From positions 298,940-362,939 of the forward strand of contig NZ_JAAIXY010000010.1 of the NCBI RefSeq assembly GCF_010894455.1: a stretch of DNA of 64,000 nucleotides, in the 5' to 3' direction. Made by a program: the position numbers and the translations under genes. The notes under the pieces were generated by a model that saw only the letters and a list, made by a program, of their open reading frames with translations, was not told the DNA's origin and ran no database searches. This stretch comes from Myxococcus eversor. GTDB lineage: Bacteria > Myxococcota > Myxococcia > Myxococcales > Myxococcaceae. How positions within the stretch are numbered: the stretch's first letter is position 1; every line of letters begins with the position of its first letter. This document shows, piece after piece, positions 25,195 to 32,823 of this stretch.

Positions 25195-26082
25195 CTAGCG
25201 GGTGGAGGCCAGCCGGCGCACGACGACGCCGGCCGCGTTCATCCCGAAGCACGACGTGACGAAGGACACGCTGCCATCAATCTGCGTGCGGTGGTCGCAC
25301 GTGTGGAAGTCGTTGTCGTTCGGGCACACGCAGAGGAAGCCATCGGTGGCGTCGTCGTAATTGAGGGCCACCGGCATGCGCCGCGCTTCGATGGAGTAGA
25401 CGGCGGTGATGCCGGTGTGCCGGTCCGTCTCCACGCCGTACTTGCGCTTGAGCAGCTTGCGGATGTCCTTGGCGAACGGGTCCATGTGCGTCTCGGACAG
25501 GTCCTCCACGCGAATGGCAGTGGGGTCCAGTCGCGCGGCGGCGCCCATGGAGCTGACCACCGGAATGCCCAGCGACACGCAGCGGTGCAACAGGTGCAGC
25601 TTCGCCTTCACGTTGTCGATGGCGTCGACGACGAAGTCGTACTGGCCGGCCTGGAGCATCTGCTCGGCGATTTCCTCGCGGTAGAACTCGCGCACCGCTT
25701 CGATGCGGGCCTCCGGGTTGATTTCCCGGCAGCGCTGCGCCATCAGCTCCGCCTTCGGCTTGCCCACGGCCTTCACCGTCGCGTGGAGCTGGCGGTTGGT
25801 GTTGGTGACGCACACGTCATCGTGGTCCACCAGCGTGAGGTGGCCGATGCCGCTGCGCACCAGGCCCTCGGCCGCGTAGCTGCCCACGCCGCCCAGGCCG
25901 AACACCACCACGCGCGCATTGGCCAGCCGCTCCATCGCCGTGTCGCCCAGCAGTCGACCCGTGCGGTCGAAGCGCCGGGACAGCTTGAAGGGACGGGCGA
26001 GCGAGCCTGTCGCCACATTCGGCGGGGTGGCGGGCTGGGGCTCGGGCTGAGGAGGGGCGGGCGGTGGGGGCTGCGGGTTCAT
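25195..26082 (-). CDS. tcdA: tRNA threonylcarbamoyladenosine dehydratase-like (ThiF/MoeB family)
   Basis: An E1-like adenylating enzyme of the TcdA/CsdL group, which cyclises t6A at tRNA position 37. It shows the nucleotide loop VVVFGLGGVGSYAAEGLVRSG in part, LVDHDDVCVTNTNRQLHA, DAIDNVKAKLHLL and a conserved C-terminal RMPVALNYDD. TcdA proteins lack the usual CxxC zinc motifs, as here. The first 22 residues are an unusual proline/glutamine stretch (PQPPPPAPPQPEPQP), probably a disordered tail. 28 bases separate it from tatD, upstream on the same strand. Confidence 0.87.
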   Translation of the reverse strand: MNPQPPPPAPPQPEPQPATPPNVATGSLARPFKLSRRFDRTGRLLGDTAMERLANARVVVFGLGGVGSYAAEGLVRSGIGHLTLVDHDDVCVTNTNRQLHATVKAVGKPKAELMAQRCREINPEARIEAVREFYREEIAEQMLQAGQYDFVVDAIDNVKAKLHLLHRCVSLGIPVVSSMGAAARLDPTAIRVEDLSETHMDPFAKDIRKLLKRKYGVETDRHTGITAVYSIEARRMPVALNYDDATDGFLCVCPNDNDFHTCDHRTQIDGSVSFVTSCFGMNAAGVVVRRLASTR

Positions 26083-26110
26083 GGGAGTCCTCTATAACGC
26101 GACCGCTCGC

Positions 26111-26908
26111 CTACCGCGAAGCGGGGGGAAAACCTTCCCGGAACAGGCGGCGGGCATTCTCGGTCGTCCGCTGGGCGACCTCGTCCAGGGGCTCCCCCCG
26201 CACGCGCGCCATCCCCTCCAGGATGTGGGGCAGGTAGGCCGGCTCGGAGCGGCCTCCCCGGTGGGGGGTGGGCGCCTGGTCCGGCGCGTCCGTCTCCGCC
26301 ATCAGCCGCTCCAGGGGGATGGCGCGCAGCGCGTCCAGCGGCTTGCGTGCCTCCGCCCAGGTCACCGCGCCCGCGAAGGAGAAGTGGCAGCCCTTCTGGA
26401 GATAGAACTTCGCCAGCTCCACGCCGCCGCTGTAGCTGTGCATGAGCACGCCCGCCTCCGGCATCTCCTCCTGCTTGAGCAGGTCCATGAGCGCCGGATG
26501 GAGCCGGTGACAATGCATCAACACCGGAAGCTGGTACTTGCGCGCGAGCGCCAGGTGGCGCCGGAGCACCGACACCTGCCGCTCCAGCGGCGCGCCGGGG
26601 AGGGATGGACCGTCGAGTCCACACTCGCCCACTGCCACCGCGCCGCCCTTCGCCAAGAGCGCGTCGAGCAGCTCCAGCGCCGCGTCGTCCTCCGCTGGAG
26701 TCATCTCCGGCAGGAGCTGGGGATGGATGCCCAGGCCCACCTGGATGCGAGCCTCCTGTCGGGACAACTCCAACAGGGGCTCCCAGTCGTGCGTGCCGAT
26801 GCCGGGGATGAGGATTCCCTGAAGGCCCGCGGCCCAGGCTCGCTCCAGCACGAGGGTCCGGTCCTCATCGAATCGAGTCGCGTCGAGATGGCAGTGGGTG
26901 TCGATCAT
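26111..26908 (-). CDS. TatD-family metal-dependent hydrolase
   Basis: A 265-residue amidohydrolase-type TIM barrel with the metal site DTHCHLD (3-9), GEC/LD after beta-4, the HCHR pair and HSYSGG, and ETDAPDQAPTPHRG near the C-terminus. TatD proteins are DNases, often 3'-5' exonucleases, but members differ, so the substrate is not certain. Start ATG 26908. Probably co-transcribed with tcdA. Confidence 0.9.
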   Translation of the reverse strand: MIDTHCHLDATRFDEDRTLVLERAWAAGLQGILIPGIGTHDWEPLLELSRQEARIQVGLGIHPQLLPEMTPAEDDAALELLDALLAKGGAVAVGECGLDGPSLPGAPLERQVSVLRRHLALARKYQLPVLMHCHRLHPALMDLLKQEEMPEAGVLMHSYSGGVELAKFYLQKGCHFSFAGAVTWAEARKPLDALRAIPLERLMAETDAPDQAPTPHRGGRSEPAYLPHILEGMARVRGEPLDEVAQRTTENARRLFREGFPPASR

Positions 26909-26999
26909 TCATCACGCCGTGGGCAATCGCCGTTCATTCAGGAACACGCTCGAGCAACCCACCCTGGGGGCCCATCGCCGTCATCCACCCGAGGCTATA

Positions 27000-27021
27000 C
27001 CCCTCCATTCTTTTGGAGGGG
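27000..27021 (+). promoter_or_regulatory. Hairpin burying the Shine-Dalgarno of the next gene
   Basis: Perfect 8-bp stem CCCCTCCA (27000-27007) and TGGAGGGG (27014-27021) with loop TTCTTT. The 3' arm contains GGAGGGG, the ribosome-binding site of the lipoprotein that starts at 27030. The stem would block translation unless melted or bound. It has no T tract of terminator type. Confidence 0.75.
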
Positions 27022-27029
27022 CATTCAAT

Positions 27030-28538
27030 ATGAACAAGCGAGTTGTCGGTGCGCTGTGTTGCGCGCTGTGGGTACTCTCGTCGGGCTGTTCCGACGAGTG
27101 CGTCGACCAGTTCGACTGCCGCACGGACAAGGGCCAACCCGCCGAGGGGCAGGAGTGGGTTTGTACCGGCGACAACAAGTGTGAGCAGCGTCCCATCGCC
27201 GTCGTCGATCCGGACCCGGACGCGGGAGAGCCGGACGCGGGCGTGCCGGAGGTGGATGCGGGTGTTCCGGATGCGGGCGTGCCCGACGCGGGCGAGCTGG
27301 ATGCGGGGCCGGTGGACGGTGGAGGTCAGGGCACGGCGGGCAAGGGTGAGAGCTGCGCGGCCTCGGGGGACTGCATCGCGGGCCTGCGCTGTGAAGGCAC
27401 TCCGCTGACGTGCCAGGCGCAGCAGATCGCGGTGACGGGACGTGACGACGCGGGCGTCTCCAAGGCGCTGTCCATGCGCTACGACACGCCGGGCGTGACG
27501 GTGCTGTCGGAAGGGGACAGCGACAGCCGCTACCCGCGCTGGGGGCCGGGCGGCACGCGTGTCTCCTTCGCGCAGGGCGCAGTGGACACCTCCGCGGAGA
27601 AGGTCGCTGGCAACCTGACGGTGCGCGACCTCCCGCTCGTCGCGGGGCAGGCACAGGTCCTCGCCGATGGTGGCTCGGGCAATACGGAGAGCTTCCGCTC
27701 CATGGAGTGGGAGCCGAGCAGCTACATCGCCTGGGTGCGCCAGAACGGCAGCAGCCGCTCTGGCATCTCCGTGGTGACCACGGATGCGGCCGGTGGCGTG
27801 GTGACGCAGGCCACGACGACAGGCGCGTTCCCCGACTGGGCCGCCGACGGCACGACCTTCGTCTACAACATCATGGGGGAGGGATTGTTGACCTCCACGC
27901 TCGGCGCCGCGCCGACGCCGCTGACGAGCGCGGGGACCACCGCGGAGCAGGCGCACTACAACCGCGCCAACGCCCAGCTCCTGTACCTCGCCAACCCGAA
28001 CAACGAGACGGTGGTCTTCTCCGGGGACCCCACCCCCGTGCCGCTGTTCCGGCTGTACTCGGTCAACGTGACGGGGGGAGCCCAGCCCCAGCTCGTCGCG
28101 GACGTCTCCTCGGAGGCGGCCACGGACGGCGCCATCAACACGTTCATCGCCAGCCCCATCTGGTCCCCGGACGGGACCTGGTCCGCGTACGTGCGCGCGT
28201 ACTACTTCAAGCCCACCACAGGAGATGCGGTGCTGTGCGGCGGAGCCCCGTCGCCGTGCGAGACGCGCCCGGGCAACGTCATCTTCCTGCGCGCCATCAA
28301 CCCGGCGGATGGCACCGCCAGCACCACCGAGGTGCGGCTCGCGGATGACGGCACGCTCCCGTCGTTCTCTCCGGACGGCCGCTTCGTCGCCTTCATCAAG
28401 ATGGGCCAGCTCAACGTCCAGCAGATCGACCCGGCCACCGGCGCTCCGGTGAACGCGGCCATCGTCCATCCGAGGGCGGGCTACACCCTCCAGACGAGTG
28501 ACAGCGACGACCACCGGCCGCGCTGGCAGCCCCGGTAG
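27030..28538 (+). CDS. TolB-like beta-propeller lipoprotein
   Basis: A 502-residue lipoprotein: signal ending in LSSGC, then a Cys-rich segment (DECVDQFDC, VCTGDNKC), a low-complexity (V)PDAG repeat stretch (about 66-96), an EGF-like Cys block (GESCAASGDCIAGLRCEGTPLTC in pieces) and a propeller domain with PD40/WD40-like strands: RYPRWGPGGTRVSF, FPDWAADGTTFVY, SPIWSPDGTWSAY and LPSFSPDGRFVAF. Start ATG 27030 has GGAGGGG 8 bases upstream, inside a hairpin. TolB-like propellers bind proteins at the cell surface. The last codons and stop form the first part of a 115-bp tandem array. Confidence 0.85.
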   Translation: MNKRVVGALCCALWVLSSGCSDECVDQFDCRTDKGQPAEGQEWVCTGDNKCEQRPIAVVDPDPDAGEPDAGVPEVDAGVPDAGVPDAGELDAGPVDGGGQGTAGKGESCAASGDCIAGLRCEGTPLTCQAQQIAVTGRDDAGVSKALSMRYDTPGVTVLSEGDSDSRYPRWGPGGTRVSFAQGAVDTSAEKVAGNLTVRDLPLVAGQAQVLADGGSGNTESFRSMEWEPSSYIAWVRQNGSSRSGISVVTTDAAGGVVTQATTTGAFPDWAADGTTFVYNIMGEGLLTSTLGAAPTPLTSAGTTAEQAHYNRANAQLLYLANPNNETVVFSGDPTPVPLFRLYSVNVTGGAQPQLVADVSSEAATDGAINTFIASPIWSPDGTWSAYVRAYYFKPTTGDAVLCGGAPSPCETRPGNVIFLRAINPADGTASTTEVRLADDGTLPSFSPDGRFVAFIKMGQLNVQQIDPATGAPVNAAIVHPRAGYTLQTSDSDDHRPRWQPR

Positions 28539-28869
28539 TCCAGTTCCTCACGGTGCTCGGCCCGCGTTCCGGTGAAGTGTCCGGAGCGCGGGCCTTCCGT
28601 CCTCCGCGCGCGGAGCGTCGGGTCTTGCTCGGCCGAGCTGGCAGCCCCGGTAGTCCAGGCTCTCGAGGGGCTCTGCCCGCGTCCCGGTGAGGTGTCCGGA
28701 GCGCGGGCCTTCCGTCCTCCGCGCGCGACGTGCCGGGCCTTGTTCGGCCACGATGGCAGCCCCAGTAGTCCATGCTCTCAAGGGGCTCGGCCCGCGTCCC
28801 GGTGAGGTGTCCGGAGCGCGGGCCCTCCGTCCTCCGCGCGCGACGCGTCGGGCCTTGCGGCTCGGAGTG
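28525..28869 (+). repeat. 115-bp tandem repeat, three units, carrying strong hairpins
   Basis: The landmark GGCAGCCCCRGTAGTCCA starts at 28525, 28640 and 28755, exactly 115 bases apart. In unit 1 GGCAGCCCCGGTAG is the end of the propeller gene (Gln-Pro-Arg-stop). Each unit carries a long hairpin: GGCCCGCGTTCCGG with CCGGAGCGCGGGCC around an 8-base loop in unit 1 (14 bp, one G.T), nearly the same in the others. No T tract follows. Likely a triplicated 3'-end/termination element. Confidence 0.95.
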
Positions 28870-28931
28870 TCACCGGAACAGGCAGGGGCCCATGGCCCGC
28901 CATCCGTGGGGCCGTGCCCTGGAGGACTCGG

Positions 28932-29183
28932 ATGAAGACTGGCCTCGTGATGCTCGGTGTCCTGCTGTCCGCCGGCTGCGCTTCCGTGCGGACCGCGCGG
29001 CTGGACGGTGGCGGCGGTGGCACCGTGGCCGCTGACCCGCACCCGGACGCGGAGCCTGTGCGCCTGGAGACGCGGGCGGGCACCTTCCTGGTGCACCCGA
29101 ACAACGCCGAGGACTTCTCGCGTGCACTCGCGGGCGAGCCCACCCTGCAGCACTACACCAGCGAGCTGCTGGCGGCGGACTGA
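28932..29183 (+). CDS. Small lipoprotein
   Basis: An 83-residue protein starting MKTGLVMLGVLLSAGCASV, with lipobox LSAGC. A GGAGG 6 bases upstream supports ATG 28932 over the in-frame ATG at 28914. The mature part has a Gly run then a polar domain (VRLETRAGTFLVHPNNAEDF) that I cannot assign. It follows the 115-bp array on the same strand. Confidence 0.7.
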   Translation: MKTGLVMLGVLLSAGCASVRTARLDGGGGGTVAADPHPDAEPVRLETRAGTFLVHPNNAEDFSRALAGEPTLQHYTSELLAAD

Positions 29184-29254
29184 CGCCCAGGGCTCCCGGC
29201 CACGTCCCCGAGTCGAGGGCGCGGCCCGGGCGAGCCTTGTGGCGCCGTCGTGCT

Positions 29255-29497
29255 TCAGCCCACGACGACGATGCGGCGCCCCAGCGCGCGCGCCATCTGG
29301 GGCGAGGTCATCACCTCCAGCGCTTCACCGAGCTCACCACCGGCCGTGTCGAAGGCCGCGGCGATGACTTCCCCCAAGGTGAGCTGGGCCTTCTCAGCGG
29401 CCACCCGGGCCCGCTGAGCCGTCCGCCGGAGCGCCGGCATCACCCGGCGACCCTGCCTGCGGACCGTGACGCTCTTGCGTGTCGTCCTCTTGGCCAT
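29255..29497 (-). CDS. Basic 80-residue protein, unknown
   Basis: Begins MAKRTTRKSVTVRRQGRRV: the first 35 residues are very basic and the rest is an amphipathic helical domain (AEKAQLTLGEVIAAAFDTAGGELGEALEVM in pieces). It has a purine-rich GGGAGGAG just before the ATG. The basic N-terminus suggests nucleic-acid contact, as in small DNA-binding proteins, but no family is recognised. It is divergent from the zinc-ribbon gene at 29905. Confidence 0.6.
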   Translation of the reverse strand: MAKRTTRKSVTVRRQGRRVMPALRRTAQRARVAAEKAQLTLGEVIAAAFDTAGGELGEALEVMTSPQMARALGRRIVVVG

Positions 29498-29904
29498 GTG
29501 CTCCTCCCACCACGCGGTTCAGCGCGGGTGAGTACACCTGGGGTCTGACATATGCAGACGAGGTGCCAGTCGGCAGGTCACCTGGCAGGTAACACGCACT
29601 ACGGGTTTTCCCTGTGATGAAGCAGGGTTCCAGGTTCACCACCCCACGGTAAACGTCGGGGTTGGGAACCGATTCCTCGTTCTGTCGAGATTTTTCGTTC
29701 AGCCAGCCCTGGAATCTCGACGTTTCGTTCAAGAGTTGAGAGTCGGCCAGAAGCCGCAAGGACTGCGAGTGTGCTCAGTCTTGAATGACTCAGGTGTCAT
29801 TGAAGCCCCGCCCTTTTGGTCGAAAAATTGGCAGTGCGGGGTAGGGACTGACACGCGAGTCGCGCTCTCGTGGGAGGAGTGTTCAGTGCGGTATACGCCG
29901 GCCC
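29498..29904. promoter_or_regulatory. AT-richer divergent intergenic region with many inverted repeats
   Basis: About 407 bases without a gene, visibly less GC-rich than the flanks. It holds GTCTG...CAGAC (29543-29559), the 11-bp palindrome CAGGTCACCTG (29574-29584), a 9-bp inverted repeat GTCGAGATT/AATCTCGAC (29684-29692, 29713-29721), TTTCGTTCA twice 30 bases apart (29693, 29723), and TTGAATGAC/GTCATTGAA (29781-29804, one mismatch). CAGGT or ACCTG occurs at 29536, 29574, 29580, 29586, 29631 and 29791. No clear -35/-10 pair is assigned. Confidence 0.6.
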
Positions 29905-30987
29905 ATGCCTCAGACCCTCTGCCCGAGCTGCGGTCATAGCCCCATCCCCCGGGGTGCCACTGCCTGTCCTTCCTGCGGCGAGCCCTTCGACCATCTGCAG
30001 TCGTACAAGAAGGCCGGTCGCACGCCGCTGGCCAGGCTGGGGGACGCGGTGGACGACGACGCCACGGTGTTCGGTGGCGACCTGGTGACGAGCGCGGTGT
30101 CCGCGCATCCGGGCCCCGTGGCGGGCGTGCTGGGCGCGAGCGCGGCGGCGTGGTTCCTGCGCGCGGGCGGAGTGGTGGGCTCACTCCAGGACCCGTCGTG
30201 GACGTACGGGCTGGTGGCGCTGGACCTGGTGCTCGCGCTGGTGCTGATGCTCAACCGGGGCCCCGCGAAGGGGCTCGCGCAGACGGGGCTGGTGGTGCAA
30301 CTGCTGGCCACGGCGTGGCTCGCGCGCGCGGCGCCGACGGCTCCGGTGCACGTGGCCTACTTCGTGTTGGGTGTGGTGGCGCTGACGCTGGTGGTGGGCG
30401 AGCCGGGCGTGGCGCGGCGGCACGCGGGTCTGGGCCTGGGGCTCGCGGTGGCGCTGGTATCGGCGGCGCTGCTCGCGATGCCGGGGACCGTGACGCCCGG
30501 TGGCGGAGGGGGTGTCCGGCAGCTCCTGGTGGGCAGTGAGCTGGGGTACCGGCTGGAGCTGCCCGTGGGCTGGGAGCGGCTGACGCGCGAGCAGCTCTCC
30601 ACGCACCTGCGGCTGCCCACGGCGACGCTGCACGGCAGTGGCGTCGGTTTCGGCGACGCGGCGCGAGGGCGCTATGGCCTGCTGTGGGTGGAGCGCACGC
30701 CGGGCGTGTCACTGGCGACGGGGTGTCAGGGCCTGCTGCGCTCGCTGGGAGGCGCATCGGACGCGCCGTTGACGCGGCCTGCTCCGACGGCGCTGGGCGG
30801 ACGCACGCAGCTCTACGCGCTGAACACGTCGGCGGGAGCGCGAGGCACGTTGGGTTGCGGGCTCCTGGCGGATGGTCGACTGGTGGGGCTCGCCGTGGTC
30901 GCCGCCGGGTCGGGTGATGCACAGACGGGCGAGGCGCAGGGGGCCGCGGCCTTCGCGGCGGTGGGCGAGGGCCTCGCGTTGCAGTAA
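29905..30987 (+). CDS. Zinc-ribbon membrane protein
   Basis: A 360-residue protein with an N-terminal zinc ribbon (CPSCGHSPIPRGATACPSCG, Cys pairs near 6/9 and 21/24), a linker, then four hydrophobic spans (about 68-200: GVLGASAAAWFLRAGGVVG, LVALDLVLALVLML, GLVVQLLATAWLA, FVLGVVALTLVVG, GLGLGLAVALVSAALLA in part) and a C-terminal soluble domain of about 145 residues that begins with YRLELPVGWERLT. The C-domain resembles the PsbP/MOG1-like 'PVGW' fold seen after membrane spans. Function unknown. No strong ribosome site is seen before the ATG. Confidence 0.75.
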   Translation: MPQTLCPSCGHSPIPRGATACPSCGEPFDHLQSYKKAGRTPLARLGDAVDDDATVFGGDLVTSAVSAHPGPVAGVLGASAAAWFLRAGGVVGSLQDPSWTYGLVALDLVLALVLMLNRGPAKGLAQTGLVVQLLATAWLARAAPTAPVHVAYFVLGVVALTLVVGEPGVARRHAGLGLGLAVALVSAALLAMPGTVTPGGGGGVRQLLVGSELGYRLELPVGWERLTREQLSTHLRLPTATLHGSGVGFGDAARGRYGLLWVERTPGVSLATGCQGLLRSLGGASDAPLTRPAPTALGGRTQLYALNTSAGARGTLGCGLLADGRLVGLAVVAAGSGDAQTGEAQGAAAFAAVGEGLALQ

Positions 30988-31000
30988 AGGGCGGCCCGCC

Positions 31001-31963
31001 ATGAACGTTCAGGTCCTCTTCCACGACAACTGCTTCGACGGTGCCGCGAGCGCCGCGGTGTTCTCCCGCTTCTACCGGGAGCGAGTCCGCGCGGACGCGG
31101 CCTTTGGCTACCAGGGGCTGAATCACAAGCCGGGCGCGGAGGGCATCGACCCGGCGGTGTTCACCGGCGAGGAGAACGTCATCGTCGACTTCCGCTACAG
31201 CCAGGACGCGCGGCTGACGTGGTGGTTCGACCACCATGCCTCCGCCTTCCAGCAGCCGGGGGACGAGGCGCACTTCCGCGCGGACACCAGCGGGCGCAAG
31301 TTCCACGACGGACACCGCAAGAGCTGCACGAAGTACCTGGCGGACGTGGCGCACGAGCGCTTCGGCTGGGACGCTTCGTCGCTCTCGGACCTCATCCACT
31401 GGGCGGAAATCATCGACGGCGCGCAGTTCCCTTCGCCGCGGATGGCGGTGGCGTTGGAGGAGCCCGCGCTGCGCATCATGACGGTGCTGGAGGCGAACAA
31501 GGACCCGGCGCTCATCCCCGAGGTCATCCGGCGCATGCAGTCGGAGTCGCTCGCGGAGCTCGCCGCCTCGCCGCTCATCGCCACGCCGCTGGCCCCGCTG
31601 CTCTCGCGTCACCAGGGCCACATCGAGCTGGTGCGAGCGAAGGCCCGCTACGAGCGCGGCGTCGTCTTCTTCGACCTGGTGGACGAGGGCGTGGACAGCC
31701 TCAACAAGTTCATCGCGTACGCGCTCTATCCGGACGCGCGCTACACGCTGTGGGTGGGCAAGGGCGCGGCGCGCGCCAAGGTGTCCATCGGCTCGAACCC
31801 GTGGAAGCCGGAGCTGCGCAAGCACGACCTGTCCGCGATTGCGGGCCGGTTCGGTGGCGGCGGGCACCCGGTGGTGGCGGCGGCCAGCTTCAAGGCGGAC
31901 CAGTCAGACAAGGCCCGCGCCGCGTACCAGGAGATTCTCGCGGAGCTGTCCACCGCGGGCTGA
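31001..31963 (+). CDS. DHH-family phosphoesterase
   Basis: A 320-residue metal-dependent phosphoesterase: LFHDNCFDGAASAAV with the first metal Asp, VIVDFRYS, the DHH signature WWFDHHAS, and a DHHA1-type end IAGRFGGGGHPVVAAASF. This layout is that of NrnA/exopolyphosphatase-like DHH proteins, so oligoribonucleotide or polyphosphate breakdown is likely; the exact substrate is not known. Starts 13 bases after the zinc-ribbon gene on the same strand. Confidence 0.87.
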   Translation: MNVQVLFHDNCFDGAASAAVFSRFYRERVRADAAFGYQGLNHKPGAEGIDPAVFTGEENVIVDFRYSQDARLTWWFDHHASAFQQPGDEAHFRADTSGRKFHDGHRKSCTKYLADVAHERFGWDASSLSDLIHWAEIIDGAQFPSPRMAVALEEPALRIMTVLEANKDPALIPEVIRRMQSESLAELAASPLIATPLAPLLSRHQGHIELVRAKARYERGVVFFDLVDEGVDSLNKFIAYALYPDARYTLWVGKGAARAKVSIGSNPWKPELRKHDLSAIAGRFGGGGHPVVAAASFKADQSDKARAAYQEILAELSTAG

Positions 31964-31976
31964 CGGAGGCGCTGCG

Positions 31977-32558
31977 CTACCGGCGCTCGAAGAACGAGAA
32001 GCCGGCCCGCCGCAGCAGTCGCACCACCGTCACCATGGGCAGTCCCTGCACGTTGGCGCGGTCTCCCTCCAGGCGCGCCAGCAGCGCCTGTCCCGCGCCT
32101 TCCACGCGGTAGCTGCCGCAGCAGCCCTCCCACTCGTTCAGGTCCAGGTAGCGCTCCAACTCGTCGGGCGTCACCGCGTGGAAGGTGAGGCGGGCCGTCT
32201 CCACGGCTTCCTCGAGGTGTCCGTCGGGGCCGACGAGGCAGACGCCGGTGTGGATGTCGTGGGTGTGGCCCAATAGCTTGCCGAGCTGTGTGCGCGCGGC
32301 GTCGCGGTCCTCGGGCTTGGTGAGTGCCTCGCCAGCGACTTCGACGAGCTGGTCGGCGCCCAGTACCCAGGCGTCCGGGTGGCGCGCGTGGACCGCACGG
32401 GCCTTACGGGCCGCCAGCTCTCGCACGGCTTCCTTGGCGGACAGGTGGGGAGCCACCGTCTCGTCCACGCCGGGGGACGAGGTGCGATAGGGCAGGCCCA
32501 GGCCATCCATCAACGCACGGCGGGCGCTGGACGTGGACGCCAGAATCAAGTCTTTCAT
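31977..32558 (-). CDS. Maf-family nucleotide pyrophosphatase
   Basis: A 193-residue Maf protein: [42 protein letters not shown], the [11 protein letters not shown] segment and [10 protein letters not shown]. These house-cleaning enzymes hydrolyse non-canonical or modified NTPs; the LGADQL form (rather than GADT) is that of the YceF subgroup that prefers m7GTP. It converges on the DHH gene (13-base gap). Its start is 6 bases from a 79-bp tandem array. Confidence 0.92.
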   Translation of the reverse strand: MKDLILASTSSARRALMDGLGLPYRTSSPGVDETVAPHLSAKEAVRELAARKARAVHARHPDAWVLGADQLVEVAGEALTKPEDRDAARTQLGKLLGHTHDIHTGVCLVGPDGHLEEAVETARLTFHAVTPDELERYLDLNEWEGCCGSYRVEGAGQALLARLEGDRANVQGLPMVTVVRLLRRAGFSFFERR

Positions 32559-32564
32559 GGGGCG

Positions 32565-32808
32565 CCCACCCTAGTTCACCCGAGCGCGGGAGGGGCGTCG
32601 CCTGCCGACCGAGCCTGCACGTCCCCGCTTCCTGGCCACGAGGTGATGCATGGTCCACCCGGGCGCGGGAGGAGCGCCGCCCGCCGAGCGGGCATGCACG
32701 TCCCCGTTTCCCAGTCACGAGGTGATGCATGGTCCACCCGGGCGCGGGAGGAGCGCCGCCCGCCGAGCGGGCATGCACGTCCCCGCTTCCCGGCCACGAG
32801 GTGATGCC
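32565..32808. repeat. 79-bp tandem repeat, three units, filling a divergent promoter region
   Basis: The landmark AGGTGATGC occurs at 32641, 32720 and 32799, 79 bases apart; unit 1 (32565-32643) is more diverged. Units 2 and 3 carry the hairpin GCCCGC-CGA-GCGGGC. The array takes nearly all of the space between maf (minus) and the TPR-zincin gene (plus), ending 16 bases before that gene's ATG. Confidence 0.93.
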
Positions 32809-32823
32809 GTAGCCTGATGCCCC

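Noticed and set aside
29498-29904. Sigma-54 promoter
   Set aside because: TGGCAG and similar bits are present, but no -24/-12 TGGCAC-N5-TTGC match.
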